Shown: positions 8,370 through 16,728 of the stretch, piece after piece
Numbering within the stretch: position 1 is the stretch's first letter
Layout of the letters: every line of letters starts with the position of its first letter
From: Pseudomonas brassicacearum
GTDB taxonomy: Bacteria > Pseudomonadota > Gammaproteobacteria > Pseudomonadales > Pseudomonadaceae
Length of the DNA stretch: 64,000 nucleotides
Reading direction: 5' to 3'
Assembly: GCF_000585995.1 (NCBI RefSeq)
Contig: NZ_CP007410.1
Location: forward strand, 1,019,430-1,083,429
Notes under the pieces: model-generated
Database searches by the model: none
Seen by the model: only the letters and a program-made list of their open reading frames with translations
Told to the model about the DNA's origin: nothing
Translations under genes and position numbers: made by a program

Positions 8370-8762
8370 ATGAACGAAGGAAAGACTGAACCGAATTTCA
8401 ACAGGACAAATCCATTGGCGGATTTCGACGCCATCGAAGACCTCCTAAAAGACCGCGCCGCCGCCGAACGCGCCCTCGATCATTACCTGAATCCAAAAAA
8501 ACCAGAGCCAAGCACCGATCCACGCATTGACAGCCTGTTCTCAGTCACCGCCAAAGCCGACACCGATACGCTGCTCACCAGCACTTCCGAAACCCTGGCC
8601 TCGATAAAAGCCATGGCCGAGGATCTGGCATTCGAAGTGGAGGGCACGCGCCGGAGCGTGGCGTTGGGGATTCATCAGTTGGTGGAGTTGTGCCAGTTAC
8701 TGGTGGATAAGGCGTTGGATCAGATCGAGGCACCGGCCAGCTCGGCCTGCCCGCCCACTTAA
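8370..8762 (+). CDS. DUF6124 family small cytoplasmic protein
   Basis: A 130-residue protein with no signal peptide or membrane segment. It has the recognisable pattern of a Pseudomonas-specific small family: a variable start, then ERALDHYLNP at about residues 38-47, a Pro-rich spacer, and a helical C-terminal half (TETLASIKAMAEDLAFEVEG, ending in VELCQLLVDKALDQ). The start is fixed by AGGAG eight bases upstream. Members of this family occur as scattered single genes in Pseudomonas genomes and have no established function. The gene is flanked by repeats on both sides and preceded by a structured leader. The family name rests on pattern recognition. Confidence 0.75.
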   Translation: MNEGKTEPNFNRTNPLADFDAIEDLLKDRAAAERALDHYLNPKKPEPSTDPRIDSLFSVTAKADTDTLLTSTSETLASIKAMAEDLAFEVEGTRRSVALGIHQLVELCQLLVDKALDQIEAPASSACPPT

Positions 8763-8778
8763 GGTCGGGCCCCGTCCT

Positions 8779-8907
8779 GTGGCGAGGGAGCTTGCTCCCG
8801 CTGGGCTGCGCAGCAGACCCAAACCTGACACCTCGGTGTGTCAGGCAGATTGAGTCGCTGCTGTTGGGGCCGCTTCGCGGCCCAGCGGGAGCAAGCTCCC
8901 TCGCCAC
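8779..8907. repeat. REP inverted pair between convergent genes
   Basis: GTGGCGAGGGAGCTTGCTCC and its complement face each other. Inner palindromes are CTGGGCTGCGCAGCAG, CTGACACACCGAGGTGTCAG-like and GGGGCCGCTTCGCGGCCC. It lies between the 3' ends of the DUF6124 gene and the minus-strand SIMPL gene and may end transcription from both. Confidence 0.8.
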
Positions 8908-8944
8908 AGGGTTGTAGTGGGGCGGAAGGGGGGAAACTGGCGGG

Positions 8945-9661
8945 TTACGGCAACAACACCTCAACCACCCCATCCGCCGTCATGGTCACCTTGCTGGTAC
9001 CCGCTTCCACTTCCGGCGTCACGGATTCAGCATCCATGGAAGCGCCTTTCATCATCATTTGCGGGCGCATGAAGGGTTGTGGATAACCGTTGGTGTTGAG
9101 GTTCAGGTTGACGATTTTGTAACCCTTGCCGCCCAGGGCCTCGGTGGCCAGTTGGGCGCGGGCCTTGAAGGCGTTGACCGCGTCTTTAAGCAGGGCGTCT
9201 TCGCTGCCCTGGCGGGTGGCGGTGGAGATGGCGAAGTCCATGCCGGCCATTTTCATATCGGTGAGCAACTCGCCGGTGAGTTTGGACAGGGCGGCGAAGT
9301 CCGCGCTTTCCAGGCGCAGTTCAGCACGCTCACGCCAGCCGGTGATTTTCCCGCCTTTGTTGTCGTAGATCGGGTAGCTGTTACGGCTGCCCTGGCGCAG
9401 GGTGATGTCCTTGACCTCCTTGGCCTGGCCGATGGCTTTGTTCACCGTGGTGCTGACCGCGGCGGCGAGTTTGGCCGGGTCGGTGTTTTGCTCTTCGGTG
9501 TAGAGGGTGACGATCATCAGGTCGCGGGCCACTTCCTGGCTGGCTTCGGCGCGCAGGGAAATCTGGTTGTAGTGAAGCTCGTCGGCGGCCAGGGCCGGCA
9601 GGCTGGCGACGGTGCCGAGGCTGAAGGCGAGCAGGGCGACGTGGCGACTGAACGTGTGCAT
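8945..9661 (-). CDS. SIMPL domain (DUF541) periplasmic protein
   Basis: A 238-residue protein with a signal peptide cleaved near SLPALA-AD (about residue 25). The mature part carries the SIMPL/DUF541 pattern: an initial beta-strand with QISLRAEASQEVARDLMIV, a central region TGWRERAELRLESADFAALS, and a C-terminal strand TMTADGVVEVLLP. Family members are exported proteins with poorly defined roles, often linked to oxidative stress tolerance. In P. aeruginosa a homologue (PA4495) lies between roxS and dppA1, and this window has the same order. It is transcribed divergently from roxS, with a REP pair in the gap. Confidence 0.85.
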   Translation of the reverse strand: MHTFSRHVALLAFSLGTVASLPALAADELHYNQISLRAEASQEVARDLMIVTLYTEEQNTDPAKLAAAVSTTVNKAIGQAKEVKDITLRQGSRNSYPIYDNKGGKITGWRERAELRLESADFAALSKLTGELLTDMKMAGMDFAISTATRQGSEDALLKDAVNAFKARAQLATEALGGKGYKIVNLNLNTNGYPQPFMRPQMMMKGASMDAESVTPEVEAGTSKVTMTADGVVEVLLP

Positions 9662-10030
9662 GAAAGCTCCTTGGGATGAGGCGCAGGGGTGATATCCGGG
9701 CCTGCGTGAACGATAAGACTCTAGCTTTTATGGGTGGGTTCGCACAGTTACAACTTCTATACAGATTCCTGAAGCCAATGTAGAGCCCCGTGGCGAGGGA
9801 GCTTGCTCCCGCTGGGGCGCGAAGCGGCCCTAAAAGCAGCGACTCCATTCATCTGACACACGCGGCGCCGGGGTTGGGCCTGCTGCGCAGGCCAGCGGGA
9901 GCAAGCTCCCTCGCCACAAGGGGTATATGCAGCATTGAGAGCTGTGGCGCTTTGCCGCATAGCTGCCGCTGCAAGCCGCGCCTTGGTTATACTCCGTGCG
10001 ATTCGCCTGGAGCGCTCATCAGGAGAGCCC
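9662..10030. other. Divergent intergenic region between the SIMPL gene and roxS
   Basis: About 369 bp carrying the promoters of both divergent genes, interrupted by a REP pair (9790-9917). No other feature was identified. Confidence 0.5.
9790..9917. repeat. REP inverted pair
   Basis: Same architecture as 8007-8135: GTGGCGAGGGAGCTTGCTCC facing its complement, with GGGGCGCGAAGCGGCCC and a CTGACACACGCGG segment between. Confidence 0.8.
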
Positions 10031-11293
10031 ATGCTCGCCCCTTTACAAATGACATCCGCCTCTCGCCAGAACCTCTGGCGCCTGACATTCATCCGCATTC
10101 TGGTCCTGGCGGCCCAGGCCGGCTCGGTGGGGCTCGCCTATTGGTTCGACCTGCTGCCGCTGCCCTGGCTGCAACTGGCGATCACGCTGGTCTGTTCCAG
10201 CGTGCTCTGCGCGCTGACGGCCGTTCGCCTGCGCACCTCGTGGCCGGTGACCGAGCTCGAATACGCCGTGCAACTGGCCTGCGACCTGTTTATCCACAGC
10301 GCGCTGCTGTATTTCTCCGGCGGCTCCACCAACCCTTTCGTGTCCTATTACCTGGTGCCGCTGACCATCGCCGCGGTGACGTTGCCGTGGCGGTTTTCGC
10401 TGATTCTTTCCGGCATCGCCCTGGCCCTGTACACCTTGCTGCTGGCGCGGTTCTACCCACTGGAAACCTTTCCCATTGCCCGTGAGAACCTGCAGATCTA
10501 CGGCATGTGGCTGAGTTTTGCTCTGGCGGCGGCGGTCATCACGTTTTTTGCCGCGCGCATGGCCGAGGAGTTGCGCCGCCAGGAAGAACTGCGGGCCATC
10601 CGTCGTGAAGAGGGCCTGCGGGACGAGCAATTGCTGGCCGTGGCAACCCAGGCCGCCGGCGCCGCCCATGAATTGGGCACGCCCTTGGCGACCATGAGCG
10701 TGCTGCTCAAGGAGATGCGCCAGGATCATCACGACCCGGCGCTGCAGGACGATCTCAGCGTGTTGCAGGATCAGGTCAAGCTCTGCAAGGAAACCCTGCA
10801 GTACCTGGTGCGTGCGGCCGAGGCTAATCGCCGGCTGGACATCGACATGCAGGCGGTCACCTTCTGGCTCGACGATGCGCTGAACCGCTGGCACCTGATG
10901 CGCCCGGAAGCCAGTTACCGCTTCCAGTGCCTGGGCAAGGGCGTGGTGCCGCGTATGGCGCCCCCGCCGGACCTGACCCAGGCATTGCTGAATCTTCTGA
11001 ACAACGCCGCCGACGCTTGCCCCGAAGGCCTGGAAGTGGCGCTGGACTGGAACGCCTATGAGCTGACCATCAGTATTCGCGACCACGGCGCCGGTGTACC
11101 GCTGGCGATTGCCGAGCAGATCGGCAAGCCGTTCTATACCACCAAGGGCAAAGGTTTCGGCCTGGGCCTGTTTTTGAGCAAAGCCAGCGTGACACGCGCC
11201 GGCGGCTCGGTGAAACTCTACCCCCATGAGGAAGGCGGCACGCTCACCGAGCTGCGCCTGCCCCATGCCGACCGAGGAAACGAACATGAGTGA
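10031..11293 (+). CDS. roxS: Redox-responsive sensor histidine kinase (RegB/PrrB family)
   Basis: A membrane sensor kinase of 420 residues. The start is the ATG at 10031, with AGGAGAG directly before it; an upstream in-frame extension runs into repeat sequence. Six membrane segments lie in residues about 18-175. GGSTNPF at 97-103 is the signature of the ubiquinone-binding site in RegB-type kinases. The phosphorylated His is H213 in AAHELGTPLATM. C252, in KLCKETL, sits where RegB has its redox-active Cys. The C-terminal ATPase domain has the N box (NLLNNAADAC) and GKGFGLGLFL. RoxS/RoxR tune respiratory chain composition (for example the cyanide-insensitive oxidase) to redox state. The stop overlaps the roxR start by 8 bp. 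Confidence 0.93.
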   Translation: MLAPLQMTSASRQNLWRLTFIRILVLAAQAGSVGLAYWFDLLPLPWLQLAITLVCSSVLCALTAVRLRTSWPVTELEYAVQLACDLFIHSALLYFSGGSTNPFVSYYLVPLTIAAVTLPWRFSLILSGIALALYTLLLARFYPLETFPIARENLQIYGMWLSFALAAAVITFFAARMAEELRRQEELRAIRREEGLRDEQLLAVATQAAGAAHELGTPLATMSVLLKEMRQDHHDPALQDDLSVLQDQVKLCKETLQYLVRAAEANRRLDIDMQAVTFWLDDALNRWHLMRPEASYRFQCLGKGVVPRMAPPPDLTQALLNLLNNAADACPEGLEVALDWNAYELTISIRDHGAGVPLAIAEQIGKPFYTTKGKGFGLGLFLSKASVTRAGGSVKLYPHEEGGTLTELRLPHADRGNEHE

Positions 11294-11846
11294 CGAGATC
11301 CAAGTCGACGGCGAAGAACTGCCGCACCTGTTGCTGGTAGATGACGACGCCACGTTTACCCGCGTCATGGCCCGGGCGATGTCCCGTCGCGGCTTTCGCG
11401 TCAGCACCGCCGGTTCCGCCGAGGAAGGCCTGGCCATCGCCCAGGCTGACCTGCCGGACTACGCCGCCCTGGATTTGAAAATGGACGGCGATTCCGGCCT
11501 GGTGCTGCTGCCCAAGCTGCTGGAGCTGGACCCGGAAATGCGCGTGGTGATTCTCACCGGTTATTCGAGCATCGCCACCGCGGTCGAAGCCATTAAACGC
11601 GGCGCCTGTAATTACCTGTGCAAACCGGCGGATGCCGATGACGTACTGGCGGCGCTGTTGTCCGAGCACGCCGACCTCGACACCCTGGTGCCGGAAAACC
11701 CCATGTCGGTGGACCGCCTGCAATGGGAACACATCCAGCGGGTGCTGACCGAGCACGAAGGCAATATCTCCGCCACCGCCCGCGCCCTGGGCATGCACCG
11801 GCGGACCTTGCAGCGCAAATTGCAGAAGCGTCCCGTGCGACGCTGA
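11286..11846 (+). CDS. roxR: Response regulator of the RegA/PrrA family
   Basis: A 186-residue two-domain regulator starting at the ATG at 11286 inside the end of roxS. The receiver domain (about 14-130) has the acidic pair DDD (19-21), phosphoacceptor D63 (LDLKMDGDSG), T91 and K113. The C-terminal Fis-type helix-turn-helix covers residues 159-181 (ISATARALGMHRRTLQRKL), the DNA-binding module of RegA/PrrA/ActR proteins. It is cotranscribed with its kinase and controls respiratory and redox genes. No terminator hairpin follows directly, but the large palindrome at 11918-12064 could stop transcription. Confidence 0.93.
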   Translation: MSDEIQVDGEELPHLLLVDDDATFTRVMARAMSRRGFRVSTAGSAEEGLAIAQADLPDYAALDLKMDGDSGLVLLPKLLELDPEMRVVILTGYSSIATAVEAIKRGACNYLCKPADADDVLAALLSEHADLDTLVPENPMSVDRLQWEHIQRVLTEHEGNISATARALGMHRRTLQRKLQKRPVRR

Positions 11847-11917
11847 ACCTGTGCTGAACAGGTGTTGTCCACCCTCGCGACACATCGGGCCGTTGCTTTA
11901 TGATCGGCCCCAGCGTC

Positions 11918-12064
11918 ATGTATCACAAATACTGTTCCTTTTTGACGGCGTCTGTTGCCGTCATGCTGCGTTGCCGCTCCTCGCCATAGCGGGCTATGAC
12001 ACGTCGCAGCGCCTTGCCTGACGACAACAGCCACTCATCAAAAAGAAACGTATTTGCGAAACAT
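11918..12064. repeat. 147-bp near-palindromic element
   Basis: The whole segment is an imperfect inverted repeat centred near 11991. Outer arms read ATGTATCACAAATAC and, on the other strand, ATGTTTCGCAAATAC. Next come matching CTTTTTGA tracts, then CTGTTG(C/T)CGTCA on both strands, GCTGCG (11965-11970) with CGCAGC (12005-12010), and a perfect centre CATAGC-GG-GCTATG (11985-11998). It lies between roxR and the ABC exporter. It could be a MITE-like element, a dispersed repeat or a large terminator hairpin. No transposase or target-site duplication was recognised. Confidence 0.7.
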
Positions 12065-12097
12065 GACACTAGTTCTTTTCTTTATCGAGCCTTAACC

Positions 12098-13825
12098 ATG
12101 AATCAGAACGCTGAATATTCCGCGGTCAATGACGCGGTGAGCGGGCAGTTTTTCCGCCGTGTCTGGCAAATGACCACGCCGTACTGGCGCAGTGAGGAGA
12201 AGGGCAAGGCCTGGACGTTGTTGATTGCCGTCATCGCGCTGTCGCTGTTCAGCGTGGCGATTTCGGTGTGGATCAACAGTTGGTACAAGGATTTCTACAA
12301 CGCCCTGCAAGAGAAGGACAGCGCGGCGTTCTGGCAGTTGATCCTGTATTTCTGCGGCATCGCTGCGGTGGCGATCCTGGGCGCGGTGTACCGCTTGTAC
12401 CTCACTCAGATGCTCACCATCCGCTGGCGGGCCTGGCTGACGGAGCAGCACTTTACCCGCTGGCTCAGTGACAAGAATTATTACCGGCTGGAGCAGGGCG
12501 GCTACACCGATAACCCGGACCAGCGGATTTCCGAAGACCTCAACAGCTTTACCACCAATACCCTGAGCTTGGGTCTGGGCCTGCTGCGCACCGTGGTCAG
12601 CCTGGTGTCGTTCTCGATCATCTTGTGGGGTGTGTCGGGCAGCATCGAAGTGTTCGGCTATACCATCCCGGGCTACATGTTCTGGTGTGCCTTGGTGTAC
12701 GCGGCGGTGGGCAGTTGGCTGACGCATCTGATCGGCCGCCGCCTGATCGGCCTGAACAACAACCAGCAACGCTTCGAAGCCGACCTGCGTTTTTCCATGG
12801 TCCGGGTGCGTGAGAACGCCGAGAGTATTGCGCTGTACAACGGCGAGCCTAATGAGAACCGCCGCCTGAGCGGGCGGTTCGGCCTGGTCTGGCATAACTT
12901 CTGGGACATCATGCGGGTGTCCAAGCGCCTGACGTTCTTCACCTCCGGTTATGGTCAGATCGCGATCATCTTCCCGTTCATCGTTGCTGCGCCGCGCTAC
13001 TTCGCTGGCAAGATCCAACTGGGCGAGCTCATGCAGATCAACTCGGCGTTCGGCAACGTGCAGGAGAACTTCAGCTGGTTCATCAGTGCCTACTCCGACC
13101 TCGCCGCGTGGCGCGCCACCTGTGATCGTCTGCTGAGTTTCCGCCAGGCCATGAGCGACAATGAAGGCCGCGTGCCGGCCATCGATGTGCAAAACCAGGG
13201 CAACGCCTTGGAGGTGCACAACCTGGGGCTGGACCTGGCCGACGGGCGCCATTTGCTCAGCAGCGCCGACATGACTGTTGAATCCGGCGAGCGGGTGATG
13301 CTCAGCGGTCGTTCAGGCAGTGGCAAATCAACCCTGTTTCGAGCGATGGGGCATTTGTGGCCCGCGGGGCACGGCGCGATCCGGCTGCCGGCCGCGCGTT
13401 ATCTGTTCCTGCCGCAGAAACCTTATCTGCCGATTGGCAGCCTGCGCGAAGTGCTGAGTTATCCACAGCCCGGCGATGTCTACCCCAACGAACGTTATGC
13501 ACAGGTGCTGGAAACCTGCCGCCTGCCGCACCTGATCGCGCGGCTGGATGAAAGCAACCACTGGCAGCGCATGCTCTCGCCCGGCGAGCAACAGCGCCTG
13601 GCCTTTGCCCGCGCGTTGCTTTATGCACCGCAATGGTTGTACATGGATGAAGCCACATCGGCGATGGATGAAGAAGACGAGGCAACGCTGTATCAGGCGC
13701 TGATCGACCAGTTGCCGGGCCTGAGCATCGTCAGCGTTGGCCACCGAAGCAGTTTGAAACGTTTCCACCCGCGACATGTACGTATCGAAAATGGCCAACT
13801 GGTGGAGCGCACCGTGACAGCATAA
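12098..13825 (+). CDS. SbmA/BacA- or YddA-type ABC transporter (membrane and ATPase domains fused)
   Basis: A 575-residue protein. The start at 12098 is chosen because the upstream extension lies in the palindromic repeat. The N-terminal half (about residues 30-330) is an SbmA/BacA-like transmembrane domain, with landmarks WINSWYKDFYNALQ and YRLEQGGYTDNPDQRISED, the latter characteristic of this subfamily. The C-terminal half is an ABC ATPase with Walker A GRSGSGKS (404-411), a signature variant LSPGEQQRLAFARAL and Walker B WLYMDEATSAMDE. Relatives (YddA, the human ABCD group, Rv1819c) move peptides, cobalamin-like or acyl compounds; the substrate here cannot be told. The ribosome binding site is weak. 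Confidence 0.85.
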   Translation: MNQNAEYSAVNDAVSGQFFRRVWQMTTPYWRSEEKGKAWTLLIAVIALSLFSVAISVWINSWYKDFYNALQEKDSAAFWQLILYFCGIAAVAILGAVYRLYLTQMLTIRWRAWLTEQHFTRWLSDKNYYRLEQGGYTDNPDQRISEDLNSFTTNTLSLGLGLLRTVVSLVSFSIILWGVSGSIEVFGYTIPGYMFWCALVYAAVGSWLTHLIGRRLIGLNNNQQRFEADLRFSMVRVRENAESIALYNGEPNENRRLSGRFGLVWHNFWDIMRVSKRLTFFTSGYGQIAIIFPFIVAAPRYFAGKIQLGELMQINSAFGNVQENFSWFISAYSDLAAWRATCDRLLSFRQAMSDNEGRVPAIDVQNQGNALEVHNLGLDLADGRHLLSSADMTVESGERVMLSGRSGSGKSTLFRAMGHLWPAGHGAIRLPAARYLFLPQKPYLPIGSLREVLSYPQPGDVYPNERYAQVLETCRLPHLIARLDESNHWQRMLSPGEQQRLAFARALLYAPQWLYMDEATSAMDEEDEATLYQALIDQLPGLSIVSVGHRSSLKRFHPRHVRIENGQLVERTVTA

Positions 13826-13837
13826 ACACTCAAAACC

Positions 13838-13926
13838 TGTGGGAGCGAGCTTGCTCGCGATAGCGATGTATCAGTTGGTGTTGATGTGGCTGACCCTCCG
13901 CCATCGCGAGCAAGCTCGCTTCCACA
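13838..13926. repeat. REP inverted pair
   Basis: TGTGGGAGCGAGCTTGCTCG and its complement face each other about 40 bp apart, with inner arms GCGATAGCG/CCATCGC. Confidence 0.8.
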
Positions 13927-13970
13927 AGGGTTTGTGGTGAATCGGATGTTCATGTCTACAACCGATCCAA

Positions 13971-14001
13971 TGTGGGAGCGAGCTTGCTCGAGATGAAGGC
14001 G
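13971..14001. repeat. Solo REP element
   Basis: TGTGGGAGCGAGCTTGCTCG with a diverged tail (AGATGAAGG), in the leader region of the FCD-type regulator. Confidence 0.65.
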
Positions 14002-14101
14002 ACTCGGTCTCAGCACCCGACTCGCCACTGCATCCACGGTGATCGTACAACCACGTTGCGCTATGATGATGCCATTCAGCCGCTTGCCGAGACACTGACA
14101 C

Positions 14102-14848
14102 ATGGAAACTCCGATCGACATACCCCGCCTTCCCCGCAAGCGCCGCAGCCTGGCGCAGGAGCTGGTGACGGTGCTGACCGAGCAGATTCGCGACGGTCTG
14201 CTCAAGCGCGGCGATAAATTGCCCACCGAGTCGGCGATCATGGAAGCCCATGGCGTCAGCCGCACCGTAGTGCGCGAGGCGATTTCCCGCTTGCAGGCGG
14301 CCGGCCAGGTGGAAACCCGCCACGGCATCGGCACTTTCGTGCTGGATCCGCCCAGCCCGAGCGGCTTTCGCATCGACCCGGCCACGGTGGTCACGTTGCG
14401 GGACGTGCTGGCGATCCTGGAATTGCGCATCAGCCTGGAAGTGGAATCCGCCGGGCTGGCGGCACAGCGCCGCAGCGCCGAGCAGTTGGCCACGATGCGC
14501 GCCGCCCTCGACGCATTGAACGAGAGCGCGGCCCATGCCACCGACGCGGTGGCCTCGGACTTCGCCTTCCACCTGGAAATCGCCCTGTCCACCGGCAACC
14601 GCTATTTCACCGACATCATGACCCACCTGGGCACCAGCATCATCCCGCGCACCCGGGTGAACTCGGCGCGCCTGGCCCATGATGACCATCAGCACTACAT
14701 GAACCGCCTGAGTCGCGAGCACGAAGAAATCTACGAAGCCATCGCCCGCCAGGACTCCGATGCGGCCCGTGCCGCCATGCGCCTGCACTTGACCAACAGC
14801 CGTGAGCGGCTGCGCCAGGCTCATGAAGAGGCGCAGGCGCAGGGTTGA
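14102..14848 (+). CDS. GntR-family (FCD subfamily) regulator, probably of the galactarate/glucarate genes
   Basis: A 248-residue FadR-type regulator. Residues about 15-85 form the GntR winged helix (KLPTESAIMEAHGVSRTVVR, then HGIGTFV). Residues about 100-235 form an FCD all-helical effector domain with metal-ligand candidates (D in ASDFAFHLEIA, H in HLEIA, and LSREHEEIYEAI). FCD members usually bind sugar acids. The next catabolic genes (kdgD, semialdehyde dehydrogenase, gudP, garD) lie about 900 bp downstream on the same strand, so it is the likely local regulator (GudR-type). The perfect inverted repeat at 15687-15710 over the kdgD promoter is its likely operator. Effector and sign of control are inferred. 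Confidence 0.85.
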   Translation: METPIDIPRLPRKRRSLAQELVTVLTEQIRDGLLKRGDKLPTESAIMEAHGVSRTVVREAISRLQAAGQVETRHGIGTFVLDPPSPSGFRIDPATVVTLRDVLAILELRISLEVESAGLAAQRRSAEQLATMRAALDALNESAAHATDAVASDFAFHLEIALSTGNRYFTDIMTHLGTSIIPRTRVNSARLAHDDHQHYMNRLSREHEEIYEAIARQDSDAARAAMRLHLTNSRERLRQAHEEAQAQG

Positions 14849-14882
14849 AGCGGCTTCGCTGCTAGAGTGACAAGGATGCTTT

Positions 14883-14975
14883 GTGGCGAGGGAGCTTGCT
14901 CCCGCTGGGCTGCGAAGCGGCCCCGTTTTTTGAGTGAGTGCTTCGCACTCAAGCGGGAGCAAGCTCCCTCGCCAC
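14883..14975. repeat. REP inverted pair
   Basis: GTGGCGAGGGAGCTTGCTCC and its complement, with an inner hairpin GAGTGAGTGCTTCGCACTC. It follows the regulator stop and may act as its transcript end. Confidence 0.8.
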
Positions 14976-15036
14976 ATGGGAGTGGTGTCCGGTTTTCTAT
15001 CGGTGCGCCTGTCTACCAAATAGCAGGCACGCCGTC

Positions 15037-15396
15037 CTACGCGCTGATCCGCAACATTTGCGGCTCGGATATATCGCTGTCCCTGCCGCTCTCGTAACTA
15101 ACCTCGTAACAAAGCTCGACCAATTGGCCGACGTAAGCTGTCAAGTCGGCATTGGTTAGCGTCACTGTCACACCCTTGCGTGGCGTACCTTCCTCGCCTT
15201 CGGTCAGCGATGTAAACGCGCCTACCGAAGTGGGAGGCATCGAGCCGACGCCCACAGTCAGTTGGGCGTTCGAGTACTGGTGGAAAGCTGCATCCGGAAT
15301 TTTCACGGTTAACGTCTTTGTCTTTGACAAGCTGACCGTGACTTCCCCGGTGGCCGGAAAATCCTTGAGCGTCGGTTTCGCATACGTCTTCACCAT
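15037..15396 (-). CDS. Hypothetical protein, probably a small beta-sandwich domain
   Basis: A 119-residue protein without signal peptide or membrane segment. I do not recognise the family. It is rich in Thr, Val and Ser with alternating strand-like stretches (GEVTVSLSKTKTLTVKIP, TVTLTNADLTAYVGQLVEL, CYEVSYESG), which suggests an Ig-like or similar beta fold, perhaps a stray domain of a larger repeat protein. It is encoded on the strand opposite to the surrounding sugar-acid genes, between the regulator and kdgD. It interrupts what would otherwise be a compact cluster, which suggests insertion. Codon use is somewhat less GC-biased than its neighbours. Confidence 0.55.
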   Translation of the reverse strand: MVKTYAKPTLKDFPATGEVTVSLSKTKTLTVKIPDAAFHQYSNAQLTVGVGSMPPTSVGAFTSLTEGEEGTPRKGVTVTLTNADLTAYVGQLVELCYEVSYESGRDSDISEPQMLRISA

Positions 15397-15765
15397 GATG
15401 TCACTCCTTGTGAGGTGGCCCTGATCGTTGCGTAAGGGCGACTCACTTTAAAGATTTCGGAAAAGGACCACGGCCGGCGCCGCACGGCCACACTGCCGTT
15501 ATGCCTCCTTCCCGTAACGTCGCCTACTGACAGAGTTGACAGTCGCGATGAGCGGTCCGGGGTACTCGATCGCAAGTTTCAATGGCTTCCCAATCCGCCA
15601 AGTGGCCTGATTTACAAGGCTTTGCGACCACCCCTCCATGCCCCCACACCGCACAAAAGACGAAATGCAGTTGACGTGTGTATTTTAAGTTGTACGATGA
15701 CCTACAACTTCTGGCCGAAGCTTAACCTTTCATACACATCATTTGCGTACCAGGGTGTTCGAATA
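15397..15765. other. Upstream region of kdgD and the hypothetical gene
   Basis: About 369 bp between divergent genes. The right end carries the kdgD promoter and a putative operator (15671-15710). Nothing else was recognised in the remainder. Confidence 0.5.
15671..15710 (+). promoter_or_regulatory. Putative kdgD promoter overlapped by a perfect inverted repeat (FCD-regulator operator)
   Basis: A sigma-70-like -35 TTGACG (15671-15676) and -10 TACGAT (15693-15698) are 16 bp apart. The perfect inverted repeat AAGTTGTA-N8-TACAACTT (15687-15710) covers the -10 and the likely start site. A protein bound there would block RNA polymerase, which fits a repressor released by a sugar acid. Binding by the regulator at 14102-14848 is inferred from proximity. 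Confidence 0.6.
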
Positions 15766-16677
15766 ATGAATCCACAAGAACTGAAGTCCATCCTCTCGTC
15801 TGGCCTGCTGTCGTTCCCGGTCACCGATTTCACTGCCCAAGGCGATTTCAATCGCGCCAGCTACATCAAGCGCCTCGAGTGGCTGGCCCCGTATGGCGCC
15901 TCTGCACTGTTCGCGGCGGGCGGCACCGGTGAATTCTTCTCCCTGGCGGCCAGCGAGTATTCGCAAGTCATCAAGACCGCTGTCGATACCTGCGCCACCA
16001 GCGTGCCAATCCTCGCCGGTGTTGGCGGCGCCACCCGCCAGGCCATCGAATACGCTCAAGAAGCCGAGCGCCTGGGCGCCAAGGGTCTGCTGCTGCTGCC
16101 GCACTACCTGACCGAAGCCAGCCAGGACGGTGTTGCCGCCCACGTTGAAGCCGTGTGCAAGTCGGTGAAGATTGGCGTGGTGGTGTACAACCGCAACGTC
16201 TGCCGCCTGAACGCCACTCAGCTGGAACAACTGGCCGAGCGCTGCCCGAACCTGATCGGCTACAAGGATGGCCTGGGCGACATCGAACTGATGGTGTCGA
16301 TCCGTCGTCGCCTCGGCGATCGTTTCAGCTACCTGGGCGGCTTGCCGACCGCTGAAGTCTACGCCGCGGCCTACAAGGCCCTGGGCGTGCCGGTCTACTC
16401 CTCGGCGGTGTTCAACTTCATCCCGAAAACCGCGATGGATTTCTACCACGCCATTGCCCGCGACGATCACGAAACCGTCGGCAAGATCATCGACGACTTC
16501 TTCCTGCCTTACCTGGACATCCGCAACCGCAAGGCCGGTTACGCCGTGAGCATCGTCAAGGCGGGCGCGAAGATCGTTGGCTATGACGCAGGTCCTGTGC
16601 GCACGCCGCTGACCGATTTGCTGCCAGAGGAATACGAAGCCCTGGCCGCGCTGATCGACAAGCAAGGCAAGCAATAA
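15766..16677 (+). CDS. kdgD: 5-dehydro-4-deoxyglucarate dehydratase
   Basis: Converts 5-keto-4-deoxy-D-glucarate to 2,5-dioxopentanoate (alpha-ketoglutarate semialdehyde) with loss of water and CO2. The 303-residue protein is a DapA/NanA-family TIM barrel: GGTGEF at 52-57 binds the substrate carboxylate, Y141 (VVVYNRN) is the catalytic Tyr, and K167 (IGYKDGLGD) forms the Schiff base. Length and motifs fit KdgD rather than dihydrodipicolinate synthase, and the neighbouring dehydrogenase uses its product. The start is the ATG at 15766; the Shine-Dalgarno sequence is weak (AGGGTG). A clear terminator follows at 16691-16715. Confidence 0.93.
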   Translation: MNPQELKSILSSGLLSFPVTDFTAQGDFNRASYIKRLEWLAPYGASALFAAGGTGEFFSLAASEYSQVIKTAVDTCATSVPILAGVGGATRQAIEYAQEAERLGAKGLLLLPHYLTEASQDGVAAHVEAVCKSVKIGVVVYNRNVCRLNATQLEQLAERCPNLIGYKDGLGDIELMVSIRRRLGDRFSYLGGLPTAEVYAAAYKALGVPVYSSAVFNFIPKTAMDFYHAIARDDHETVGKIIDDFFLPYLDIRNRKAGYAVSIVKAGAKIVGYDAGPVRTPLTDLLPEEYEALAALIDKQGKQ

Positions 16678-16690
16678 CAGACCCGACAAG

Positions 16691-16715
16691 GCCGCTGAGT
16701 AATCAGCGGCTTTTT
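16691..16715 (+). terminator. Intrinsic terminator after kdgD
   Basis: Stem GCCGCTGA/TCAGCGGC with a GTAA loop, directly followed by TTTTT. It lies inside the catabolic cluster, so genes beyond it need read-through or their own promoter. Confidence 0.85.
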
Positions 16716-16728
16716 GCGTAAGGCTTGA

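Larger units (their letters stand above)
13826..14101. other. Intergenic region upstream of the FCD regulator, with REPs
   Basis: Holds a REP pair (13838-13926), a solo REP (13971-14001) and the short promoter region of the regulator gene. A TACAAC half-site lies at 14046-14051 and may be relevant to autoregulation, but no full operator copy is present. Confidence 0.45.

Noticed and set aside
7940..8920. Regularly recurring short repeats resembling a CRISPR array
   Set aside because: Spacing is irregular, repeats alternate in orientation and are palindromic REPs, and there are no cas genes nearby.
9935..10030. Longer start for roxS at 9935
   Set aside because: The ATG at 10031 has AGGAGAG immediately upstream, and the extension lies next to a REP and lacks kinase-family similarity.
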